Of a DNA stretch of 64,000 nucleotides, positions 26,967-35,114 are shown piece after piece. The stretch lies in assembly GCF_014859525.1 (NCBI RefSeq), contig NZ_JACUUB010000005.1:1-64000 (forward strand). The letters are read 5' to 3'. This DNA is from Marinobacter sp. (GTDB taxonomy: Bacteria > Pseudomonadota > Gammaproteobacteria > Pseudomonadales > Oleiphilaceae). The stretch's first letter is position 1; each line of letters begins with the position of its first letter. Under the pieces are notes generated by a model. It was not told the origin of the DNA. It saw only the letters and a list, made by a program, of their open reading frames with translations, and ran no database searches. The position numbers were made by a program, and so were the translations under genes.

Positions 26967-27602
26967 ATGGAGGCATTCAAGACACACACGGGTCTGGTTC
27001 TTCCTTTCGACCGGTCGAACGTGGACACCGATGCAATACTGCCCAAACAGTATCTCAAAATGCTGGAGAAAACAGGGTTCGGAGACTTCCTGTTTGATGA
27101 CGAGCGTTATCTGGACCCGGGAGATGTGGAGATACCCGTTTCCGGGCGTCGTCCGGACCCGGCGTTTATTCTCAATCAGGCGCCCTACAATCGAGGTTCC
27201 ATCCTGCTAGCTCGAGCCAACTTTGGCTGTGGCTCGTCCCGAGAGCATGCTGTCTGGGCCCTGAAGGATTTTGGAATTCGTGTGGTTCTGGCCAGCAGTT
27301 TTGGTGATATTTTCTTCAATAACTGCTTTAACAATGGCGTGCTTCCAGTAATACTCGATGAATCAACCATTGACGAGTTGTTCGAGTTGGCCAGTGGCAT
27401 GGGCGGCCTGGAACTGACGGTGGATCTGGAGCAGTGCCACATTCACACTCCGAGGACGACGTTGCGTTTCGTGGTTGAACCGGGGCGGCGTGAGAACCTC
27501 CTGAGCGGTCTTGATGAGATAGGTCGCACGCTTACCCATTCTGAATCTATTCGGGCCTACGAGGCAAAACGCCGTGGGCTGGAGCCCTGGGTTTTTGATT
27601 AG
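26967..27602 (+). CDS. LeuD-type (3-isopropylmalate dehydratase family) small subunit
   Basis: This 211-residue swivel-domain subunit pairs with the preceding LeuC-type protein. Family motifs are FDRSNVDTDAILPKQYLK, ILLARANFGCGSSREHAVWALKDFGIRVVLASSFGDIFFNNCFNNGVLP and the C-terminal PGRRENLLSGLDEIGRTL. The GCGSSREHA loop contributes substrate contacts in the family. The gene starts 1 bp after its partner's stop behind GAGGGAG, so subunits should be made in equal amounts. Substrate choice depends on this subunit and cannot be read here. Confidence 0.87.
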   Translation: MEAFKTHTGLVLPFDRSNVDTDAILPKQYLKMLEKTGFGDFLFDDERYLDPGDVEIPVSGRRPDPAFILNQAPYNRGSILLARANFGCGSSREHAVWALKDFGIRVVLASSFGDIFFNNCFNNGVLPVILDESTIDELFELASGMGGLELTVDLEQCHIHTPRTTLRFVVEPGRRENLLSGLDEIGRTLTHSESIRAYEAKRRGLEPWVFD

Positions 27603-27623
27603 AACGGAAGCGGGGAGGGAATA

Positions 27624-29513
27624 TTGGAATTCAATAACGCCGAAGCGGATCGGGTTAAGGTGTGCCTGATAGGCAACTCCAAGCTTAGCAAAATGGTTCA
27701 TTCCCTGATTCCGGAATTCCAGTCCATTGCCGAGATCATCATCATCGACAGCATTTTCAACGATGCCTTGATGTCTGCCCGGCGCCTGGTCGAGCACGAT
27801 GCGGTGGATGTGTTCATCAGCGCAGGCGCCAACGCGCACTATCTGAAGGACACGATGCCCGTCCCGGTTGTACCGCTGGGGCTTCGGCAATCCGATTTGG
27901 TTAACGCCGTTCTGAAAGCCCGCCAGATCAGCAAGAAGATCCTCCTGCTGACCTATGAGCATCAGAGTACCTGGACTGAATTCCTCGACTACGTTGAAGG
28001 TGTCGATATTGTTCACCGAACCTACCAGACGGCTGAGGAGGCAAGGGAGACTTTCCATGGAGTTGAAAAAGACGGTGTTGGTGTGGTCATCGGCTCCAGT
28101 TTCATCTGTGATCTGGCTGAACAGGAGGGACTGCCGTTTATCATGGTCTACTCCCGGGAGTCTTGTCGACTTATGGTTCAAAAGGCCATCGCTGTGGCCG
28201 GTGAACACAAACGCGAAAATGAGCGCCGGGCATTTATACAGTTCCTGATGGATAACGCAAGTACCCCGACGATCATCACCAACCGGGCTGAACAGGTTAT
28301 CGGATTCAACCGAAGTGCCCTGAGCCTGGTAAAGGGGCTTGCCCGTAATAAACGCATTGATCGCTTCCTGGATGGCCGGTTTATGCAAACGTCGGACACG
28401 ATAGCCGAGGGAATTCCATTAGGAGAGCGGCTATGCCGCGTTCAAAAAACGCCGTTTGAAATTGACGGCAAACGAATTGGTCATCTGTACGCCATCACCC
28501 CGGCGCCTGAGAGGAAATCCAGCGCTGGTGGCAAGGCATCTGGGCTGATTTTCAGGTCGGAGCGAATGGCAGAGGCGGCCCATTTCCTTCAGGTCTACGG
28601 TGCAACCCCTGGGGCGGTGCTGCTCAGGGGGGAGACGGGGACGGGCAAAGAACTTGCGGCCCGACTGATTCACGAGTCCAGCGCAAACAGTGAGGGGCCG
28701 TTTGTTGCCATTAACTGCGCGGCGATACCCAGCGAGCTGTTTGAGTCTGAACTGTTTGGTTACGCTGACGGCGCTTTTACCAGTTCACGGAGTGGCGGAA
28801 AATCCGGCTTGCTGGAAACGGCCAACAATGGCACTTTTTTCATGGATGAAATTAACTCCCTGCCGGTGCCGCAGCAGGCAAAGCTGCTCAGGGTGTTGCA
28901 GGAGCGAGAAGTGCGGCCAGTGGGTTCTCATCGTTCCATTTCCCTCAACATCAAGTTTGTGGCTGCCTGCAATCATGATCTCCTGGAGGAGGTTCGTGAG
29001 GGTCGATTTCGGGAAGATCTCTATTATCGGCTCAATGTGTTTATTGTGAATCTGCCACCATTACGGGAACGTTTGGAGGACGTTGAACCGCTAACCCGTT
29101 ACTTTATTCAGACCCATGGCAGGCAGTACGGAATCAACGTTGATGAGGATGCACTCGCAGATGTTCTGGTTTCACGGTTCAAGCGCTATCGATGGCCGGG
29201 CAATGTACGCCAGCTCGAAAATCTGATGGAGCGGTTGTTGGTGTCATCCACTCTTTATTCATCCACCGAGCAGTTTGCATCACAGCTGCAAAGTCTCGCG
29301 CCAGAGTTATTCAAGACTCCAGATTGTGGCAGCTCTCAACATAGTGAGGTTGGGCACCTTCAGAGTATAGAACAGGAAGCAATCCTGAAGGTTCTTGAGC
29401 AATTTGGTGGGAACAGGCTAAAAGCCTCAGAATATCTTGGAATAAGCCAGACTACGCTATGGCGACGGTTGAAACAGATCAACGCTAACGCTCGCTCCAT
29501 AGGCAACGATTGA
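27624..29513 (+). CDS. PrpR_N-type sigma-54 transcriptional activator
   Basis: The 629-residue activator has an N-terminal PrpR_N-like ligand domain (residues about 10-195), a PAS-like linker (about 205-295), an AAA+ domain (about 306-535) and a Fis-type helix-turn-helix at the end (NRLKASEYLGISQTTLWRRL). Walker A is GETGTGKE (336-343) and Walker B is TFFMDE (404-409). The sigma-54 contact loop reads GAFTSS (383-388) in place of GAFTGA. Translation starts at TTG behind GGGGAGGGA. PrpR of the 2-methylcitrate pathway senses a branched acid; this one likely senses a pathway acid and drives the promoter at 11991, giving positive autoregulation. Confidence 0.88.
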   Translation: MEFNNAEADRVKVCLIGNSKLSKMVHSLIPEFQSIAEIIIIDSIFNDALMSARRLVEHDAVDVFISAGANAHYLKDTMPVPVVPLGLRQSDLVNAVLKARQISKKILLLTYEHQSTWTEFLDYVEGVDIVHRTYQTAEEARETFHGVEKDGVGVVIGSSFICDLAEQEGLPFIMVYSRESCRLMVQKAIAVAGEHKRENERRAFIQFLMDNASTPTIITNRAEQVIGFNRSALSLVKGLARNKRIDRFLDGRFMQTSDTIAEGIPLGERLCRVQKTPFEIDGKRIGHLYAITPAPERKSSAGGKASGLIFRSERMAEAAHFLQVYGATPGAVLLRGETGTGKELAARLIHESSANSEGPFVAINCAAIPSELFESELFGYADGAFTSSRSGGKSGLLETANNGTFFMDEINSLPVPQQAKLLRVLQEREVRPVGSHRSISLNIKFVAACNHDLLEEVREGRFREDLYYRLNVFIVNLPPLRERLEDVEPLTRYFIQTHGRQYGINVDEDALADVLVSRFKRYRWPGNVRQLENLMERLLVSSTLYSSTEQFASQLQSLAPELFKTPDCGSSQHSEVGHLQSIEQEAILKVLEQFGGNRLKASEYLGISQTTLWRRLKQINANARSIGND

Positions 29514-29526
29514 TTGGGAGAATGCG

Positions 29527-29919
29527 ATGACTATTGGAACAGAACCGATTTTCCTTGAATCTGATCCATTTGAAAATTTTCTCATTGGCCAGGGCCATTG
29601 TGTGGGTAATCTGGTTTTTCTCTCGGGGCAGGCCGCACTTGATCAGCACGGCCAGATCAGAGGCGTCGGGGATATTGATGCCCAAATAAATCAGGCTATG
29701 GCGAACATTGAGCGGGCACTGAATGCGGCAGGATCGGGAGTCGATCGAATTTTTAAGATAACCGTGTATCTCACAGACATGGCCCACTTTGACAGTGTTA
29801 TGAAGATGCGGGAGCGATACTTCAAAAAACCTTGGCCTGCGGACACCACTGTCGGTGTGTCCGCACTGGCGCTGCCTGAATTAATGGTTGAGCTTGACGT
29901 TATTGCCACCCGGCCTTAA
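29527..29919 (+). CDS. RidA family protein
   Basis: This 130-residue protein has the RidA/YjgF trimer fold pattern: VGNLVFLSGQAALDQHGQIRGVGDIDAQINQAMANIERALNAAG, then ITVYLTDMAHFDSVMKMRERYF and the C-terminal TVGVSALALPELMVELDVIA. The Arg that usually binds the substrate carboxylate in this last segment (often near 'TRxxVxVxxLP') is not evident, so it may not be a standard enamine deaminase. RidA-like proteins (for example RutC) accompany amidases in N-heterocycle catabolism. It is the last gene of the sigma-54 operon; TTGGGAGAATGCG precedes its ATG. Confidence 0.85.
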   Translation: MTIGTEPIFLESDPFENFLIGQGHCVGNLVFLSGQAALDQHGQIRGVGDIDAQINQAMANIERALNAAGSGVDRIFKITVYLTDMAHFDSVMKMRERYFKKPWPADTTVGVSALALPELMVELDVIATRP

Positions 29920-29939
29920 CCGAGTGGCAGCGCATTGGT

Positions 29940-31583
29940 TTACTGCAACTGATCCCGAATCAGTTTCTTGTTGATCTTGCCAACACTGGTCTTCGGAATG
30001 TCCTCAACAAAGTCGATTTGTTCGGGAATGGCCCACTTGTTGATGTCGCCACTCTCGACGAACTTGCTCAGGTGCTCCTGGATATCCTTCAGCGATACGT
30101 CCTCGCCCGGCTTCAAGGTGATCAGGGCGTAAGGCCGCTCACCCCATTTCTCGTCCGGCACACCGACCACAGCGGCACCGGCGACGGCCGGATGCTGGCT
30201 GATCAGGTTTTCCAGATCCAGAGACGACAGCCACTCGCCGCCGGTTTTGATCACATCCTTGATGCGGTCTTTGATGGTCAGGGTGCTGTTCGGCTCCATC
30301 GAGGCCACATCGCCGGTGTGCAACCAGCCGCCCTGCCACAGCTCTTCGCCTTTCTCCGGTTCTTTAAAGTAGCTCTGGGTCAACCAGGGTGAGCGAGCAA
30401 CCACTTCGCCTTTGGCTTCTCCGTCGTGGGCTACCGGATTGCCATCGGGATCTACAATTTCCAGTTCAACCAGCGGCGCCGCGATGCCCGTTTTCACCCG
30501 GATCGCCGTCTGTTGTTCCAGGGGCAGTTCCATATCTTCCGGCTTGAGGTGAGAGGCGCTCAGCAGTGGGCAGGTTTCAGACATACCGTAAGCGGTATAC
30601 ATCTTGATGCCGAGCTTTGCCCCGGCGTCACACAGGCCTTTGGTGAGCGCGCTACCACCGATCAGAACATGCCAGTTGCTCAGGTCGGCGGTTTTAATGG
30701 ACTCGGTAGCCATCATCATCTGCATGATGGTGGGTACGCAGTGCGAGAAAGTGACTTTGTGTTCTTTTAGCAGGTCGACCAGCAGTTCCGGTTCGTAACG
30801 GCCGGGGTAGACCTGCTTGATGCCCATCATGGTAGCTGCGTAAGGCACGCCCCAGGCATGAACATGGAACATCGGAGTCAGCGGCATGTACACCGACGAC
30901 GAGCGCATTAGCGGCATTTCATCGAACGAGGCCACAGTGCCGGTCATCACCAGGGTGTGCAGCACCAGCTGGCGGTGGCTGAAGTACACGCCTTTCGGGT
31001 TGCCGGTGGTGCCGGTGGTGTAAAAGGTGGTGGCAACGCTGTTTTCGTCAAAGTCCGGGAAATCGAACTGGTTGTCGGCTTTCTCCAGCAAGGCTTCGTA
31101 GTGGCCGATAGTATCAACCGACGTCGCTTTTGCGGTGTCGTTGTCGGTCAGCTGAATCCAGGTCTTGACGGTCTTGATCTCGTCTTTGACGCCCTCGATG
31201 ATCGGCAGGAAGTCATCGTGCACCAGCACCACGTCGTCCTCGGCGTGGTTCATGGTGTACACAATCTGTTCGGGCGACAGCCGTACGTTAACCGTGTGCA
31301 GAATGGCGCCAATCATCGGAATGGCGAAGAAGCACTCCAGATAGCGTGGGGTGTCCCAGTCCATCACCGCCACCGTATCACCGGCTTTCACACCGGCGTC
31401 GGTCAGGGCATTGGCCAGGCGATGGATACGATCCACCAGATCGGTGTAGGTGTACTTGCTGCGGTTGGAATAGACGATTTCCTGGTCGGGATTGTAACGA
31501 GGCCCGGACAACAGGAGCTGTTTGATCAGAAGGGGGTATTGGTGTGCGTTATCGGCCGCTTGCAGAATGCGGGTTTGTGCCAT
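29940..31583 (-). CDS. AMP-dependent fatty acyl-CoA ligase, AlkK-like
   Basis: This 547-residue adenylate-forming enzyme activates a fatty acid to its CoA ester. The P-loop motif is FYTTGTTGNPKGVYFSHRQLVLH, followed by MYTAYGMSETCPLLSASH, the adenine/ribose motif WLHTGDVASM, the hinge KDRIKDVIKTGGEWLSSLDLE, and the C-terminal catalytic Lys region TSVGKINKKLIRDQL. Length and motifs resemble AlkK and related medium/long-chain ligases. It precedes no beta-oxidation gene directly and lies 46 bp downstream of mrpG on the same strand; GAGG lies before its ATG. Chain-length preference is not predictable. Confidence 0.87.
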   Translation of the reverse strand: MAQTRILQAADNAHQYPLLIKQLLLSGPRYNPDQEIVYSNRSKYTYTDLVDRIHRLANALTDAGVKAGDTVAVMDWDTPRYLECFFAIPMIGAILHTVNVRLSPEQIVYTMNHAEDDVVLVHDDFLPIIEGVKDEIKTVKTWIQLTDNDTAKATSVDTIGHYEALLEKADNQFDFPDFDENSVATTFYTTGTTGNPKGVYFSHRQLVLHTLVMTGTVASFDEMPLMRSSSVYMPLTPMFHVHAWGVPYAATMMGIKQVYPGRYEPELLVDLLKEHKVTFSHCVPTIMQMMMATESIKTADLSNWHVLIGGSALTKGLCDAGAKLGIKMYTAYGMSETCPLLSASHLKPEDMELPLEQQTAIRVKTGIAAPLVELEIVDPDGNPVAHDGEAKGEVVARSPWLTQSYFKEPEKGEELWQGGWLHTGDVASMEPNSTLTIKDRIKDVIKTGGEWLSSLDLENLISQHPAVAGAAVVGVPDEKWGERPYALITLKPGEDVSLKDIQEHLSKFVESGDINKWAIPEQIDFVEDIPKTSVGKINKKLIRDQLQ

Positions 31584-31629
31584 GGTTTACACCTCTTCGA
31601 CGTCTTGTTGAGTGGTTGTTTTTATTGAT

Positions 31630-32049
31630 TCAAAGCTCGTCATCCTCACCACGCTTTTTGTGCGGGGGCGGGATGACGCTTTCTGGAGCGGGCTCAAAGC
31701 CGCTGTGTAGTTTGTGAGTTTTTTCATCGTAGTTGTCTTTGAGTTCATCCTTTACCGTGCCTTCCCACAGCGGTGTGCCAAGGAAATAACCAGCCCGGCC
31801 AATAACATGAGCCGCGATGGGGGCTGTGATCAGGATAAAAATCACGATGGCGAATGCCCGGGCAAACACGACCACGTCTGCAAAGTGAACGGCTACGCCA
31901 GCCATGGTCATCATCGCGCCCATGGCGCCGGCTTTGGTGGAGGCGTGCATTCGAGTTGGCAGGTCCGGAAGCCGAAGAATGCCAACGGAGGCCAAAATCA
32001 TAAAGCCGGCACCGGTCAGGAGCAGTATGGCAACGATCAGCTCACTCAC
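31630..32049 (-). CDS. mrpG: Mrp antiporter subunit G
   Basis: This 139-residue subunit has three hydrophobic helices and the MrpG pattern LLLTGAGFMILASVGILRLPDLPTRMHASTKAGAMGAMM. The C-terminal 40 residues are charged. The reading frame is open for 13 more codons upstream, but the GTG at 32049 has GAGGAGG 8 bp ahead and sits inside the usual mrpF overlap (8 nt), so I use it. It is the last gene of the antiporter operon. Confidence 0.87.
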   Translation of the reverse strand: MSELIVAILLLTGAGFMILASVGILRLPDLPTRMHASTKAGAMGAMMTMAGVAVHFADVVVFARAFAIVIFILITAPIAAHVIGRAGYFLGTPLWEGTVKDELKDNYDEKTHKLHSGFEPAPESVIPPPHKKRGEDDEL

Positions 32050-32314
32050 TTTTGCGTCCTCCTCGCTCCAGGAATCGGGCAAAACCAACGGCGGTCAAAA
32101 ACGCCGTCAGTGCAATAACAATGGCGACGTCCAGCAGGCTCGACACCCCGGTGTCGATGGCATGGACCCCTACATAACCGACCACGATGGAGGCAATCAG
32201 TTCCAGAGATACCACGCGGTCGGGCAAGGATGGCCCTTTGGTCAGCCGGATAAACGCAAACAGCAGCGCCACCGACAGCATGAAATAGACAATATTGATC
32301 ACAACATTCAGCAC
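32042..32314 (-). CDS. mrpF: Mrp antiporter subunit F
   Basis: The 90-residue, three-helix protein matches MrpF: FMLSVALLFAFIRLTKGPSLPDRVVSLELIASIVVGYVGV. The RLxxGPxxxDR motif is diagnostic. It starts at GTG behind GAGGAG, 11 bp after mrpE. It is part of the hetero-oligomeric Na+/H+ antiporter in the inner membrane. Confidence 0.88.
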   Translation of the reverse strand: MLNVVINIVYFMLSVALLFAFIRLTKGPSLPDRVVSLELIASIVVGYVGVHAIDTGVSSLLDVAIVIALTAFLTAVGFARFLERGGRKSE

Positions 32315-32325
32315 GTTTCAGCTCC

Positions 32326-32799
32326 TCAGCGCATGATCTTCAGAATCCGGAACTCAAGCTCCTTGAGATCCTTGCGCAACTGCTCCTCATCCTGCAGGAA
32401 CATGGCATGAATATAGAGAACCCGCCGGTCATCGGAGACGTCCAGGCTCAGTGTGCCGGGCGTCAGCGAGATGAAGCTGCTCAGGAACATGATCTCGGCG
32501 TCACTGTGCGCTTCCATTTCAAACGCGATTACGCCCGGTTTCATGTACCAGACCGGCGTGGCGACGTCATAAGCAACCCGGAAGTTCGCCTTGACCAGTT
32601 CTTTGATAAAGAACAAGGAAAACGAAATCAGCCTGGGCAGCCGGCGCGAATACCCCTTGAGTGCCGGAACATGCTTCTGCAGTACCATCAGCGCCAGATA
32701 GCCGAAGATCAGGCCGGCAAGCAGGTTCCAGGCGGTAAACGATCCGCTCAACGCGACCCAGGCCAGTGCCAGGCAGACGTTCCAGAAAAATCCGATCAT
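32326..32799 (-). CDS. mrpE: Mrp antiporter subunit E
   Basis: This 157-residue subunit has N-terminal helices (WNVCLALAWVALSGSFTAWNLLAGLIFGYLALMVL), FSLFFIKELVKANFRVAYDV, and the typical cytoplasmic C-terminus SSFISLTPGTLSLDVSDDRRVLYIHAMF. The phrase LTPGTLSLDV is characteristic of MrpE. Its ATG overlaps the mrpD stop (ATGA), so translation is coupled. Confidence 0.88.
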   Translation of the reverse strand: MIGFFWNVCLALAWVALSGSFTAWNLLAGLIFGYLALMVLQKHVPALKGYSRRLPRLISFSLFFIKELVKANFRVAYDVATPVWYMKPGVIAFEMEAHSDAEIMFLSSFISLTPGTLSLDVSDDRRVLYIHAMFLQDEEQLRKDLKELEFRILKIMR

Positions 32800-34310
32800 G
32801 GCTGATCACCTCCCAGCACCGCCTCGATGTACAGCTGCGGGTTCATTAGCTGTTTGGCAGACATCTCTGCCAGCTCATAGATAGGTTGACCATAAAGGCC
32901 GATGATCAGCGTGCAGATGGCCAGGCCCACCATTGGGACATAATAGGCCCAGGCGTGCTTCTCGTTCAGCTTACCCTTGAGTTCTTCGGTATTTTGCACG
33001 TGATCGGGAATTTTCTTCCAGAACACTTCGGCCCAGATCTTGATCATGGAGTAGAGCGTGAGCAGGCCTACCAGCAAGGCGACAAACGTGACCAGATAGG
33101 CCTCTGCTTCCAGAGCCGCGCGGATGATCACGAATTTGGCAAAGAAGCCCGACAGGGGCGGGATGCCAGCGAGCGAGAGCGCAGGTATCAGGAACAAAAT
33201 CGCCAGCAGCGGGCGGTACTTGTAAACGCCGCCGAGGTCTTTAAGTTCATAGCTGCCCAATAGACGATAAGTGAACCCGCTAACCAGGAACAGATTCGTT
33301 TTAACGATGATGTGGTGCATGATGTAGAACACCCCGCCAATGATGGCGAGCGGTGTGTAAAGGGCCAGGCCCAGCATCATATAGCCGATCTGGCTGACGA
33401 TGTGAAACGACAGGATTCGCCGAAACTCGAACTGAGCAGCCGCGCCCAGCACGCCGGTCAGCATGGTCAGAGTTGCGGCCCACAACAGAATGTTGTGGGT
33501 GTACTCGACATCCTGGTTGAAGATCAGGGTGAACATCCGGAACAGGGCATACACCCCGACCTTGGTCAGCAGGCCTGCAAACAGCGCGGATACGGCCACT
33601 TGTGGCGTGTGGTAAGAGGCAGGAAGCCAAAAGAACAGAGGAAAAGCGGCCGCTTTGATACCGAAGGAGACCATAAACATCATGGCCACCACGGTAATCA
33701 TGCCGGTATCTTCAACCTGACTGACTTTCTGGGCAATGTCCGCCATATTCAAAGTGCCCACCATACCGTAGAGCAGGCCTACTGCAGACAGGAAGATTGC
33801 CGATGAAAACAGGTTCAGGGTGACGTATTTGATGGCACCTTCCATCTGAGCTCGTTCACCGCCGAGGGTCAGCAGAGCAAAAGATGCCAGCAGCATGACC
33901 TCAAACCAGACAAAGAGGTTGAAAATGTCGCCGGTCAGGAACGAGCCGGCAACGCCCGCCAACAGCAAGTGCATCAATGGGTAATAGCCGAATTTTTCGT
34001 GCCCGCGTGGGGTCGAGGCCAGAGAGTAGATAGCGATCGCCAACCCAATGATCCCGGTCAGTACAATCATAATGGCGGCCAGAACGTCCGACACAAAGAC
34101 AATACTGAAGGGAGCTGGCCAGCTACCCATTTGCATGGTGATAAAGCCATGCTCCGTGGTTGACATCAACAGCCAGATACCGCTCCAGAGCAGTAAACCA
34201 TTGGCCAATACGGCAAGCAGGCGCTGATAGCGAACCGAGCGCCAAAGCGACAGTGACAGGGCGCCGGCGGTCAGAGGGATCAGTACAGGAAGAATCAGTT
34301 CCGGGCTCAA
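32796..34310 (-). CDS. mrpD: Mrp antiporter subunit D (NuoM/N-like)
   Basis: The 504-residue subunit belongs to the proton-translocating NuoL/M/N family. Conserved segments are [20 protein letters not shown] (with the key helix-5 Glu), [43 protein letters not shown] (helix-7 Lys and helix-8 Lys), and a further [19 protein letters not shown]. About 14 membrane helices are expected. The start is TTG, overlapping the mrpC stop (TTGA). It forms one of the two ion paths with MrpA. Confidence 0.9.
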   Translation of the reverse strand: MSPELILPVLIPLTAGALSLSLWRSVRYQRLLAVLANGLLLWSGIWLLMSTTEHGFITMQMGSWPAPFSIVFVSDVLAAIMIVLTGIIGLAIAIYSLASTPRGHEKFGYYPLMHLLLAGVAGSFLTGDIFNLFVWFEVMLLASFALLTLGGERAQMEGAIKYVTLNLFSSAIFLSAVGLLYGMVGTLNMADIAQKVSQVEDTGMITVVAMMFMVSFGIKAAAFPLFFWLPASYHTPQVAVSALFAGLLTKVGVYALFRMFTLIFNQDVEYTHNILLWAATLTMLTGVLGAAAQFEFRRILSFHIVSQIGYMMLGLALYTPLAIIGGVFYIMHHIIVKTNLFLVSGFTYRLLGSYELKDLGGVYKYRPLLAILFLIPALSLAGIPPLSGFFAKFVIIRAALEAEAYLVTFVALLVGLLTLYSMIKIWAEVFWKKIPDHVQNTEELKGKLNEKHAWAYYVPMVGLAICTLIIGLYGQPIYELAEMSAKQLMNPQLYIEAVLGGDQP

Positions 34311-34654
34311 GTGTCCGTATCCTTCATTTGGTCCAGGTCATCGGTTCCCACCACTTCATAGGCGCGGCGGATAAGAACCACAGCGAAGGCCAGTACGCCA
34401 AAGGCGATAACAATAGCCGTAAGAATCAGTGCCTGAGGCAGCGGGTCGGCAACGATGCCGACCGGGCCGCTGGCACCTTCCGGTATTAGCGGGGGCGCGC
34501 CGCGCGTCATGCCAGATACGACGAATATCAGCAGGTTGGCCGCGTTACTCAGGATCATCAAACCAATGACCAGCTTGACGATCGAGCGCCTGAGCATCAT
34601 GTAGAAGGCAGCGGTGAACATAATGCCCACCACATAGGCCATCAGGCTCTCCAT
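34307..34654 (-). CDS. mrpC: Mrp antiporter subunit C (NuoK-like)
   Basis: This 115-residue, three-helix protein is homologous to Nuo[40 protein letters not shown] and [28 protein letters not shown]. Both segments are typical of MrpC. The C-terminal tail is acidic. It follows mrpB after 34 bp, the largest gap within the operon. Confidence 0.9.
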   Translation of the reverse strand: MESLMAYVVGIMFTAAFYMMLRRSIVKLVIGLMILSNAANLLIFVVSGMTRGAPPLIPEGASGPVGIVADPLPQALILTAIVIAFGVLAFAVVLIRRAYEVVGTDDLDQMKDTDT

Positions 34655-34688
34655 AGAGATCCTCCGGGTGTTTGTTCTGCAAAATGGA

Positions 34689-35114
34689 TCATTCTTCTGC
34701 TTCCATCAGGCCGATGACAAAGCTTGTGATGGTGCCCAACACCGCAAGGTAGACACCAATGTCAAAAATCAGCGGTGTTGACAGCTTGAGGTAATCGCCC
34801 CCCGGCAGCGGAAGGTCCCACCAGTGTGCGGTGAGCATAGGCTGGCCAGAAAACAAGGCTGGCAATGTTGACGCCAGGCCCAGCAGGAGCCCGGCCCCAA
34901 GCAGGTCTCTGGGGCCAACTCTCAGAATCCGGCGGGTTGCTTCAGCACCAAAAGCGAAGGCATAGAGAACGAAGGCACCGGCAGCGACCAGCCCGCCGAT
35001 AAAACCGCCACCCGGCTCGTCGTGACCCCGGAGCAACAGGAAGATTGAGAACATCAGCTGCAGCGGCATAATCAGCAAGGCTGCAGTGTGCAGAATCATG
35101 GTGTTGGACTTCAT
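34689..35114 (-). CDS. mrpB: Mrp antiporter subunit B
   Basis: The 141-residue membrane subunit has the MrpB signature [32 protein letters not shown] and [22 protein letters not shown] at the end. The start overlaps the mrpA stop by 4 nt (ATGA). With MrpA it makes up the module related to the antiporter-like part of complex I. Confidence 0.9.
   Translation of the reverse strand: MKSNTMILHTAALLIMPLQLMFSIFLLLRGHDEPGGGFIGGLVAAGAFVLYAFAFGAEATRRILRVGPRDLLGAGLLLGLASTLPALFSGQPMLTAHWWDLPLPGGDYLKLSTPLIFDIGVYLAVLGTITSFVIGLMEAEE

Noticed and set aside
31549-31556. GCCGATAA on the minus strand as a sigma-28 promoter
   Set aside because: It lies inside the acyl-CoA ligase coding region, and no TAAAGTTT-like element is found 11 bp upstream.
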